DNA from: Phoronis australis
Lineage: Eukaryota > Phoronida > Phoronidae
Assembly: GCA_002633005.1 (NCBI GenBank)
Contig: NMRA01000378.1
Span: 1-62,000 of the forward strand
Reading direction: 5' to 3'
DNA length: 62,000 nucleotides
The notes under the pieces are model-generated. The model did no database searches. It had not been told where the DNA came from and saw only the letters and a program-made list of their open reading frames with translations. The translations under genes and the position numbers were made by a program. Shown here piece by piece: positions 11,376 to 21,035 of the stretch (its first letter is position 1; each line of letters starts with the position of its first letter).

Positions 11376-11955
11376 TAAGTATGACAAGCCCAATACAAAA
11401 TGTTATCATTCTTATTTATTAAGCAGTGAGTACGAAGGAAGTGACCGTACAACTGAACCACGTCGATAATTGTAATTTGAGTGGAGGTTGCAATCTCAAT
11501 GGCAGAATTGCAAAAAAAAACACGAAAGGAAAGACTTCTAGTGAACTTCGTTTTCAACTGTTTGATGTTTTTTTAATATATTTATTAATTTATTGAAATA
11601 ATAGTAAACCCAAGGCATCAAGAAATGTTGCCTGAAGATGCTAGTTTCTTTTTTGTAGTCAACGTTTGTCAAAATGTATCAATGTGAAATTTTCAAAAAT
11701 TACAAAGTATCCGGTTGAACATGCCTTTCAGCTCAGCCAAACTCGCCATGTTGTCGGTGCCGGCAGAAATGAGACCAAGTCCAACGGGAATTGACCTATC
11801 GCCGGGATTATGACGGACGGATTAATTGACCAATCAGAACGCAGCATCCTTGGCACACCTTCGTCTGCGTTTCCAAGCCGCCATTTTACCCGACAAACCG
11901 CACGTAGTCGAGTAAACTTACTTTAGTCTATAGCTCAAGAAATTGTCCGCTAAGA
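11376..11955. other. Intergenic; promoter-like end
   Basis: No exon. The last part has CCAAT (near 11830) and CCGCCATTTT (11878-11887), a promoter-proximal motif combination, directly before the THAP pseudogene. Confidence 0.4.
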
Positions 11956-12170
11956 ATGGGGAAACGGTGTTGATATGACGTGTGTAGCCCCGACAGCCGT
12001 TATGCTGCTCCAGAATAATATCCCGTCATTTTTTGGCTTGCCCTAAGTCGAAAAATGATGTTGAAAATCGTAAACTATGGATCAAACTGCCTGTACGGCC
12101 ACACGAGCAGCTGAACTTAGCGATGTTGCTTGATAACTCGAAGGCTATAATAAACACAAATATATTAGTT
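11956..12170 (+). pseudogene. Decayed THAP-domain exon
   Basis: From an ATG the frame reads M-G-K-R-C, a stop, then Y-D-V-C-S-P-D-S-R-Y-A-A-P-E and another stop. After a frameshift it continues as PKSKNDVENRKLWIKL. This matches the start of a THAP zinc finger (C-x4-C, then FPK, then W). Two stops and one shift mean it cannot be translated. It differs from the Kolobok THAP copies, so it is a separate THAP family member. Confidence 0.6.
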
Positions 12171-12851
12171 CCTAGATACGCACTTTTCAGCTCGGTGGCT
12201 ATGGTGCAGGGCTATCTCAGATTTTGACTCCCGAGTTGGCTACGTCTGGCCGCCTTTGTCTCGGCACCTGCTGGATCTCAGCACTCTAGCGGTAGTCCCC
12301 GGAAATTGTTGTTTTTGAGGACATTTTTATTTTATTTTTTTATTTATTTCAACCTAATGGACATTATTTTGTTTCGTATCAGAGGTACATTTTTGTTATT
12401 CATAAACCGTAAGCTGGCGTTCAACTGAACTTATCTCCCGGTCAAAATTCCGAGATTCGATCGGCACAGAGAAGGGCACTGGATTACTGCCGGAACCCAA
12501 AGCCTTGGTCGAGCTGTTGTCACTAAAAATAAACTGTTGAATTACTTTTTGAGGTGTACCTCTAGCATACACTATGTCTGTAGAGTTAGAGAGAGCTCAT
12601 TTTGGTGTGGTTCAAACATGATATTTAGATTTATGAAGCTTTAAAAAAGAATTTGAGTTATTTTTGTAAATACCCTGTTTTTGCAACTACCACACCAGAC
12701 TTGTAATCTTTTGTAACCATACTACGACTTAGTGATCATGCTACCTTCAAAATTAAATGAAAGCTATCTTTATGGAATGAAACTACAAAAAATGCCAAGT
12801 TCGTACGAAGGTAGGCCTAATTTAAATGTCTTTAATGGTGCAAACGGTTCC
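12171..12851. other. Intergenic; nothing recognised
   Basis: No supported exon or repeat. Confidence 0.5.
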
Positions 12852-13174
12852 ATAGGTGGATTTAGGGGGGGTGGGGCAGCCCCCCCCCCGCAAGCAAAAT
12901 GAAAGAGCAAGAGCGTGAAGCGTGAGGAAATATTGAGTTCAGTAACTAGGACCAGTAGCGGAAGAGGGGGGCTCAGACCCCAGATCGCGGCGGAATCGTG
13001 TTCCTGTTTTTTCTAGTCCACCGATAGATTTTCTGAACAGAAGGTCCAAAGGTCAGCATCCCCGGCCCCTGCAACTTTCAAGCCGCCTGTGTACATACAT
13101 ACATTTTGCCCAATTCCACGAGGCAACATGTTGGACCCCCCTTGTGGTATCCTAGATTCACTGCACCGCCACGG
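12852..13174 (+). mobile_element. Truncated copy (D) of the GGCGGATTTAGG composite element
   Basis: The left end AGGTGGATTTAGGGGG and right end GGTATCCTAGATTCACTG match the ends of the larger copies near 32.4-33.2, 34.4-35.2 and 58.8-59.6 kb. The middle, including the tRNA-like segment, is missing. Confidence 0.6.
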
Positions 13175-13200
13175 ACGATAGCCGCACAAATAAGAAGTTC

Positions 13201-13245
13201 ATGTTAATTCAACGTTTCGTCTATTTATTAGACATCATCAAGACA
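13201..13245 (-). ncRNA. Hammerhead-like / Penelope-type relic motif
   Basis: On the minus strand TTGATGA is followed by the small hairpin GTCTA-ATAAA-TAGAC and then GAAACGTTGAATTAAC. This is the order of a hammerhead core (CUGAUGA, stem II, GAAA, short stem III). The first core has an extra T and the C/G pair before the cleavage site appears broken, so it is probably inactive. Such motifs are known in the terminal repeats of Penelope-like elements. Confidence 0.4.
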
Positions 13246-14292
13246 ATCATATACAAAAGACAGCAAGTATCAACATACAGCTCAGGTAACATCCATAAGG
13301 TGGCACTGTACAGTTAGGCTGCGGCCGCGGCTAATTTGCACAGCCAAAATATTAAAATCTAGGGGTAGGCCAGGCTTGGGGGCATTTTTTAGTTAGGTAT
13401 TGTGAGTTGGCCAAGTGAATGTAGTGTGTTTGTATTTGTGAACATGATGAGAATAAAAAGGCCACTTTCTCGGCTGTAGCTGCACTCTTCTTCAAGATGG
13501 TGGTCCCCTGATGGAATTGTGCATGGCTGCGTAGTAAATGAGAAATTGGCCGCGATTTCAGGTAGCCCTCAAACAAGCCAGATTTACAAAAAACTAGTTG
13601 GTTGACAGTACTTTTGGACCACATTTTTGTAATCGGATGTTGGCTTTAGTCCATCATAGGCAGGGAAGTGGTTTTTTTGGGGTGAAAAGTGCCGATTGTG
13701 CATTTTTTGACTTCATTTTTCTTAGTCTAACTTGGTTTTTACTGGGTGTGAAAGGGTAAAAAATACAAGAGAATAAAGTTTTTGTGCTCATCTGTAGGGC
13801 TTGTGATGTGAAATGACTCAAAACGGACACATGACAAACGATTCTTGGCATTCACTAAGAATATAGCTCAAAGAAGTCGCCGTCAGGTAAAAGCAAAAAT
13901 ACACACAAAAATGCAGATGTGTGATTAAAAATTACTATGGAACCTTCTAAGTCATAGAATGAGACGTTTTCCATATTAGGACTTTCGATGGATGGTTTCA
14001 AATTATTTGACGAAGCGTTAAGACGAGCAAAATGGTTTTGGTAACAAATGATACCAAACGAAATGGGAAGAAACAGACTGGGCTTTACTGCCTCTCAATA
14101 CAGATCTGCATGGTACTTAGCGTCCATGAACTATGCACCTCTAATACCTATTAATCATCGAGTTTGACCGACTGAGAAGTGAACGTGAAGCGAAGACTTT
14201 GTCACTGATAACCATGCAAATCTCTCTGGGATAACTTATCTTTGACCAAACGCCCAGTGACAACGACGCAGGGATTGGTATTACTTTACAAA
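13246..14292. other. Intergenic / possible old Penelope-like sequence
   Basis: Next to the hammerhead-like motif are minus-strand frames (13352-13851) without a recognisable reverse-transcriptase or endonuclease motif. I cannot support a gene here. Confidence 0.3.
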
Positions 14293-14298
14293 TTTATT
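14293..14298 (-). terminator. Probable poly(A) signal of the ATF3-like gene
   Basis: AATAAA on the minus strand about 970 bases beyond the ATF3-like stop codon. It is the first canonical signal I noticed, giving a 3' UTR of about 1 kb (14280-15268). Confidence 0.5.
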
Positions 14299-15268
14299 CA
14301 AAATAAAGACATGAAATAAACATGAATAAGCACACACTATTTACACACAATTTACACGTTCTTCCAACATGCATTACGCAAATACGTGACGGTACTCTCA
14401 AATTAAATCGCATACAATGGATGACAGCAGAAGAATAAACACTAATTAGGACACGTAGACTGACAATGAACACACTTTATACAGAACATTCACTATTTCA
14501 AACTATTTTGTAATATCAAATTGTGTCATAAGACCACCTGAGGACACAACACAACTGTGGAGTTCTAAATGTTCTGGATATCATGACTTATTTACAAATG
14601 ATCGTAAAACGAGAAAAGTTTTACAAGACAGAATGATTACCTGCGAGTGGTCAGTTGAGATTCAACTGAAAACACATAACGTACATGGTCCCTGGTTTTA
14701 TTTAATACTAAGTAAACACTACATGTGACACGTTGCGCTCACTCTTCATGCAAGAAGACAGCGCAAGCTCATTCTCTAATACACTATATCAACAAATCAC
14801 GCAAATATTCGACACCTTCGTATTGTCATGGTTACTAACAGCAGACTTCCACAAACAATAACTGATTCAGCTAATTGTCCTTCAGTATGTGCATGTCGTG
14901 CCGTGTTACATCCGTCCCTTCATGCGCAAGTTAAGAGGACTTTTGTTTAGCTTGACCTAACTAAAATGGACACGCTCAGTATTTACAAATAGAGGTGATC
15001 TCTGTTCAGATCACAGCCCCGGACATGTGCCCTGGCTCCTGGATAATTTACAGTTTCAGCCCATAGACTAAACCACTCTTTTCGGCAGAACATGTTTTTG
15101 TAAGAAGTTATTTACTGAGAGATGGATTAATCCCCATCACCATGTTCATACATGTACAAACAGCTTCGTGTACAAGCAGCAAGTGTGGCGGCGAGGTGAT
15201 AACCTTACAGAACAAGGTACATAGTGACATTCCCTCCTGACGTACAGGATGTAGACAGGAAGACGCAT

Positions 15269-15403
15269 TCAGGAGCAGGTCTGGGTACACAATGACGTCC
15301 CCAGGTGTGTGGTGTACATCAGAAGCAGATGTTCATGCTCCTCTCTCAGTTTCTTGATATCTACGGTTAACGTCTCATTCTTGGATTCCAATGCCACAAT
15401 TTC
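15269..15403 (-). CDS. atf3: ATF3-like bZIP factor, coding exon 3 (leucine zipper and C-terminus)
   Basis: Acceptor CGTCAG at 15405-15404, phase 0. Forty-four residues plus TGA. With the end of exon 2 it gives leucines at protein positions 264, 271, 278, 285 and 292 and His at 299, the heptad pattern with terminal His shared by Fos, ATF3 and JDP2. After the zipper come only 11 residues, ending T-C-S. The predicted whole protein is 310 residues, longer than human ATF3 (181) because of an extended N-terminus. Confidence 0.9.
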   Translation of the reverse strand, partial: EIVALESKNETLTVDIKKLREEHEHLLLMYTTHLGTSLCTQTCS

Positions 15404-15466
15404 CTGACGAAATAAGGGGAGCGAAATGAATAGTCGTTACACATCATAAGAACCATTTCCTAGATA

Positions 15467-15501
15467 TTAGAACAACGTCCGAACTAATGACACCATTTCC
15501 T
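15467..15501 (-). other. atf3: Duplicated splice acceptor upstream of the zipper exon (possible zipperless isoform)
   Basis: The acceptor and start of exon 3 (CCTTATTTCGTCAG|GAAAT) are repeated about 96 bases upstream. Use of this acceptor (AG at 15501-15500) keeps phase 0 and adds E-M-V-S-L-V-R-T-L-F before a TAA (15469-15467), giving a protein with the basic region but no leucine zipper. Whether it is used is unknown. Confidence 0.45.
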
Positions 15502-16843
15502 GACGAAATAAGGGAGCGACATGAGCAGTGCTTATGCAACTTGAGAACCACGCCATTGACATTAAACAAATTTTGACGAAAGTACAAAAATGCATTACAT
15601 TCCGTTGGTGTAAATAATAATATCGTTTCAAACACAATTCGTACGTTCCCCTTACATGATTATCAAATACTTTAAAATTTTAAAAGAAAGCGCAACCAAA
15701 CATGTGAACTTAAAAGCAAAATTCATGAATCTGTGGTAAATACCAATTTATCACATATACGGAGATATCCAAATTTTCCTATAGCCCATTAGTCAAAAGA
15801 TCTATTAGCAATGTTCCCCCCTACGCATAATCAAACATGGTGTTGCACCATGTCAAAATGTTTTACACTACGTTTGGAAATCTGGAACCATTTTGAAAAG
15901 CTGTGAGACATGTTTGAAAAGAACGATTATTTTTACTTTTAATCCAAATGACTGAAATTGTGTGGTGTATTTTAATTATGAAGCAGTTAGAAAAATAGTG
16001 ACATGCCCAACATGAGAAAATAATTTGTAACTACGTAAATTACCAAAGAGGAAAATTTCTAAGGGAGAAAAATGATATGCAGTTTGAACACTGTTTCAAT
16101 GTTTCTATAGGCAGAACGCCGAATAGTACGAATACCCATTAGCACGAGGACTTAATAGTACAAAAAATTCCATTCCTCTGAAGGCCCACAGGGCCGAAGA
16201 CCCATCCTTCCGAAAATTTACCAATCATTAGACGATTTACCATCCATTCATCCGGGTTTTGCGACGTCGGGCAAATGGAGAATTTTCGAACAAATTGACC
16301 TTCAGACTTACGGCCGCAGCGTTTAAAACCCATCGCATACCCCGCTCATTACACCCTGTCCACCAGGCACTACAGCACTTAGCACAAAATACACGCACAC
16401 ATGTTTTATGTCCTAACAAAAAATATACAAAATATAAATCCTTAGTTAGCTCGACAGTTCAGATGTTTTTTGCTCAACATTATCAGTTTGTCTTGAAAAT
16501 TATGATCTCCTTATCCCCCAAAATAAACAGTTGATGGGTGTCATCTTGGAAATTCTGTCCCCGCTCCCGTGGTTACTTGATTATATTTTGGCGAAGGTGC
16601 GGCGGGAAAATCAGGATAATCAACAGTTTAGAGAATGGATTCTGAAAAAAATATCCCACTTGCAGACTGAGTTTCAAACTCTCAAAGGAAGCTCTTTTAT
16701 TGGGAATTAACTAAAAGGCATACTTTCACAGAGAATTGAGTTGGAAAACAAAGCCTTTCTTAGAGAAACTGGTCGCCAAACAATCCCCCGTCTATGGAGC
16801 CGCAAACTCCCCGTGTCACTAGAAGACTGGGGAAGTACCCCCC

Positions 16844-16844
16844 N
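16844..16844. other. Single N in a poly-C run (intron)
   Basis: An N sits in a homopolymer of C inside the second ATF3-like intron; the run length is uncertain. Confidence 0.9.
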
Positions 16845-17035
16845 CCCCCCCCCCCCCTCCGGCCATTATCGTATCTGAAGCGAAGCAACATACATTTCCA
16901 TTGACTGTTGAACGTAGGACAATAAGATGAAGTACACGCGCAGACCGAGAGCCTGACACAGCTTACAGGTGAGACAGAGCGCACGCGTAGACCAACTGCT
17001 GACAGAGTTTACAAATGAGACTACACGCAACTTAC

Positions 17036-17143
17036 CTCCTTTAAACAGTCACACCTCTCCTTCTTTTTACTGCGACATTTTCGGGCGGCAAGCTTGTTTC
17101 TCTCCCGTCTTTCGTTTCTTTTTTCTTCAATGTCAGGCGTAAT
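17036..17143 (-). CDS. atf3: ATF3-like bZIP factor, coding exon 2 (basic region)
   Basis: A 108-base exon between acceptor TTCTGCTGTAG (AG 17145-17144) and donor AAGGAG|GTAAG (GT 17035-17034), phase 0 on both sides. It encodes ERRERNKLAARKCRSKKKER, the DNA-contacting basic region of the Fos/ATF3/JDP2 family, followed by C-D-C-L-K-E. The K-K-K-E and C-L features match ATF3/JDP2 (K-K-K-E...C-L) rather than Fos (R-R-x-x-L/V). A basic-region exon of 108 bases is also the vertebrate FOS/ATF3 arrangement. Because the match is shared with JDP2, the gene may represent the common ancestor of ATF3 and JDP2. Confidence 0.92.
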
Positions 17144-18245
17144 CTACAGCAGAAATAAACATTATAAGCCAGGCCATTAAACAGTCAGAATGCAATAAAA
17201 CAATATTAAGGAGTGCCTGTTGCCGATCCCCTCTCTCCTGACACGACGGTCATCACTATCGGTATAGTGCGCCACCTATTGAAAGATGCATCACAGCCAA
17301 AATTAGTAACAACGTCACCGCGCAACCAGGGCCGCAGTGAGTGATGCAGTGCTAAGCAGTGCCACTTGCCATCACCGCTGATATGATATACGCTACTGAT
17401 AAGGCGATAACTCGCACGACAGTGAGCGGTATATTTGTGTTCAGAAGTTTACAAATACCTTCAATGCGTGTAACGGTGCCTCTATATTCCTTTTCAGAAA
17501 ATAAAATGTTTAAGCTAATCAAATAGTGTGGCTCAAACGGGCATAAACAATGTTCACAGCAACTACGTAAAATAATAGCAAACTTTAAAACTCTAGGCAA
17601 CAGTAAGAGGGTCGTCGAAATTGTCTCCTTCACAAAAATCAAATTAAATCAAGTCTAACAGCGGTCACCGTAACGTCGGAGGAAATCTAGGCACAGTAAT
17701 ATAAAATAATATTCACAAATACGTCAAGGTGAAAATCTAAAAATGACGTATTGAACAGTTTTTTAAAGTGACAAGTGTATCATTTCGAAAAATGATCGAC
17801 TTAAACCGAATACGCGAAAATAGGCTCAATCGAAAAAATCGTTTCAGTCAGCTAACTGCGAAAAGACGTTATTGTTATTTGTTGATACGGGATTGTGTTT
17901 CATGATAAAAATGACTTGATGCCAACAAACCTTTTCAATAATTTTGGTTTAAAATAACAAAAAACATAAATATTGAAATTGAATAGTTTTACAATGTTGC
18001 GCTCTATCGGCAACCAATGACAATTAACATTATATCAGAATAGTTGATCAGGTTATTTTCATCGTATCTTTGATACCATATTTGTCTATCAATTGTACAA
18101 TCGATAGCGGACACCCCGGTTTCAACTTCCATGTACAGTGCACACATTCAAACATTACCATATTTGGAATTCGGAATCATCGACTGAGGTGATAACGGTA
18201 GTCGTTTGACAAGAGTTGGTTAACATGGTACGGACATCGTATGTA

Positions 18246-18310
<65 letters not shown>

Positions 18311-18340
18311 NCGCGCGCGCACACACACACACACACACAG
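18246..18340. repeat. (CA)n microsatellite with an N
   Basis: More than 40 CA units with a single N at 18311 and a short CG run beside it. It lies in the first intron between ATF3-like coding exons; length is likely polymorphic or misassembled. Confidence 0.97.
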
Positions 18341-19133
18341 AACAGTCACGTATGACGTACAAGACCCCAGACTGATTTGGAGGACTTATGGACCATGTTA
18401 GCTTTTTGTGCTTCGAAACTTCCAATTTTAATGAGCCGTTGGCAATCACAGAGCCCTCGTGAAGTTCTTTTTGCGCCAATAACGCAGGATGCGCTCCTAA
18501 AATTATCCCTGCACACATACGTACTACACACATGAAAAGCGACAATAATTTTGAATAATTCAGAGAACAGGCCTTGCGTTGTGTATAATTTGAAAGTACA
18601 GGCATTGCGCTGTGGATCATGTCAAAGACAATTATTTTTAAAACTGCACTACGTCGCTGATTTCAATGTTTGAAGTTCTTGATCAAAGCGCTTTGTGGCT
18701 TAAAACATCACTACGTTCACATACGCTTGAATTCTGGCAGGATGAGCCAGCAACTCAAGTCAAATACAAGGAGTGACCGAATACGAAATCTTAAGAGATT
18801 TGGCAACCCCAATAAAAACTGAAAGGTTTTCTTGAGTCGCTGATGTCACTAAGGCTGTGACCAACAGTAACGGGGATTGAATCCTATCACGGTACGGAAC
18901 ATTAGGTAAACAATTTTGCGGGGGTAATAAGTTTTATAGGATTTTGTACTTTAGCCAGCTAAACACGGCGAAGTACAGTCTCATAAGATAACATGTTTGT
19001 CATTGAATCCTTGTTTAGAGAAGTTCACCGCGTGCTCTACCAGGAGTGAACAAAAAGACAGTTTTGGACATTGTGCGGTTGATAGTGTTTTACGGCAACC
19101 TATCTTATTTATCACAGCATCCTTAACAATTAC

Positions 19134-19823
19134 CTCGTCGGGTTCTTCAGGCTTCAAGTCAATAGAAGGCTCTTCAAGACCGTTCTTCTGTCTCTTAGCC
19201 AGTATTGCACTTTTTAGGCCTACTTTAATGATTGGGCTTAAATCCCCACCCGTTAACGTCTCCAAAGCAACTGACGCCAGGTTGTAGTCGAAGACAGTGT
19301 CCTGAGTCAGTTCTGGGCTGGATTCGGCCCCAGGGACCAGTTGGACGGACTCCTTATTTGCTTCGAGCAGTCGAATACTGTTTAATGAATCTAGTTCACA
19401 CCAGTTAGAATTGTCAATGTTTAATTTGTCGTCAAATGACTCGAGCATTACATCATGGTGAGGCTGCAGACTAGGTACAATGGGGACGCTTTCTTCCTCG
19501 CCATGCAATGGTCCCAGAAGAGAGGTGTTCCAGTCATACTCTAGCTGGGTTAAGTCTCCACAGCTGTCTTCCTGCTGGCGTTCTATGACCTCAGTAGTCA
19601 TAACTGTATCCGGCACACTGACTTTGTCATATGGAAATAGTTTACTTTCAAAAACTGGAGTGTTCAGGTCCTCCACAACAGACGAGATGAGAATTTTGCT
19701 AAGCACGTCGTTGTCTAGGATACTGTAGTTATGGTCACTGGAATGGTTGTCAACTGGTGCAATAACGGGTGACTCGAACGTAACTGTTGGTAAAGTTTTT
19801 ACGTCAGAGGATTTGAGAGTCAT
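19134..19823 (-). CDS. atf3: ATF3-like bZIP factor, coding exon 1 (N-terminal region)
   Basis: Sequence-specific nuclear transcription factor that dimerises through its zipper and binds AP-1/CRE-type sites; ATF3/JDP2 proteins commonly act in stress responses and as repressors. The exon encodes 230 residues from the ATG at 19823. Most is acidic, low-complexity sequence with no named domain. Near its end IIKVGLKSAILAKRQ resembles the conserved segment before the basic region of ATF3/JDP2 (V-K-E-E-L..A-I-Q), and L-K-P-E fits a sumoylation consensus. The donor GACGAG|GTAATT is at 19133-19132, phase 0. The frame is open further upstream to an ATG at 19910, but a strong acceptor (TTTATTTTGCCAG, AG 19827-19826) sits 2 bases before ATG 19823, so translation most likely starts there after joining a 5' UTR exon. 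Confidence 0.85.
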
Positions 19824-20441
19824 ACCTGGCAAAATAAAGGGGAGGATACGCACATTAATAGAGCTTCGTTTCGACAACATTAACAAGTTCGCAATACTTT
19901 GACAAGGCATTGAGTTAGTTGTTAAACTGCCTTACAACACGGCAGTTAAAGTTGTTGCTCACCCATATTTTAACACATATATAATCCATCATGTCACAAC
20001 ATCGATCTAAGCTGGCACTGTCCAGGGGATTTAATAATATCCAGTAAGATGAGTTCGGTATGCTCAAACGTCACTTTCACGCACTTGCCCTCGAGCGCAT
20101 GAAACTGCCGCGTAACAATTGATGAGTGGTCGATAGGTCGACATGTTCTAAATCGCTATCTACGGACAGCCGCTGTCTCAATGCCAGTATTAAAAGCGAA
20201 CACGTGTGAAAAATGCAAACATCCAATAGACTGGTTTAACCGTTTTCATCAAGTTTCACATTGATGTCCCAGATCATGATAATACGCCCACATACTCAAT
20301 ACACAAACAGTAGCATGCCACAATGACCGAGATTAGTGTGGGGAATCCGACTGAACAATTAAAGAAATGTCGTTAAAAAATACAGCCCATGACATAAATA
20401 TGATGTGTGAACAAATCCAAATGCATTTCCATATGTCTTAC

Positions 20442-20525
20442 CTGTGGATGTTCAATCTGGTGCAGACAAGCAGATAAAACGCAGCAAAACACTTTTCATA
20501 AGCAACTCTCGACTGACGTGGAGCT
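20442..20525 (-). other. atf3: Probable 5' UTR exon of the ATF3-like gene
   Basis: A consensus donor ATCCACAG|GTAAGAC (GT 20441-20440) lies about 110 bases below a TATA-like CATATATG (20554-20561) on the minus strand. No ATG-initiated long frame is present, so this exon would be non-coding. The upstream end is estimated from the TATA-like box. Confidence 0.5.
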
Positions 20526-20553
20526 CGGAATGTTGTGGGTAATATGATGTCGT

Positions 20554-20664
20554 CATATATGCCGCGTTCATTTCGTGCTATTTTTAGTAACAAGGGTTGC
20601 TCAATCGCCACACGTGATCATCTGCTGCACCGTACGCATGCGCTGGGGTGACGAAATGACATCA
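20554..20664 (-). promoter_or_regulatory. atf3: Candidate ATF3-like promoter (TATA-like and CRE-like sites)
   Basis: CATATATG at 20554-20561 is TATA-like. TGACGACA overlaps it on the minus strand and TGACATCA lies at 20657-20664 on the plus strand. ATF3 genes in vertebrates are autoregulated through ATF/CRE sites, so these are plausible, but position and use are inferred. Confidence 0.4.
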
Positions 20665-20987
20665 TTGTCATCATCGCGCATGCTCTCCACAGGTACACAC
20701 AACAATGCAGTGGCAAGATTCAATACAAACATGACACGGTTAACGAATATCGTTTATGCAAATAAACGACACGACTAAAATCGGCTGGTGATTTCGCCTG
20801 ATGGGATTGCCGAGGTCATATGAAACGTCACTAAGAACCCGCTGACTGATCAGCTATGGTGGTTCTCCAGTCATTATTTCAACAGGTGAATCACGCATTA
20901 CCGACCAAACTGAATAACCTTTACAAAGTGAGAACTAAACGGTAGATGTTGAGTATTTAGTTGTGCCTCGGTCTCCGAATATACTGG

Positions 20988-21000
20988 CCACACACACTCT

Positions 21001-21031
<31 letters not shown>
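20988..21031. repeat. (CA)n microsatellite
   Basis: About 20 CA units with one CTCT interruption, upstream of the ATF3-like promoter. Confidence 0.95.

Positions 21032-21035
<4 letters not shown>

Noticed and set aside
18155-18620. Long Cys-Val repeat frames across the CA microsatellite
   Set aside because: They are a translation of the dinucleotide repeat and include an N; no coding signature outside it.
18981-19133. Extension of the ATF3-like first exon to the in-frame stop at 18981
   Set aside because: A good phase-0 donor at 19133 joins directly to a perfect bZIP exon; the extension is intron.
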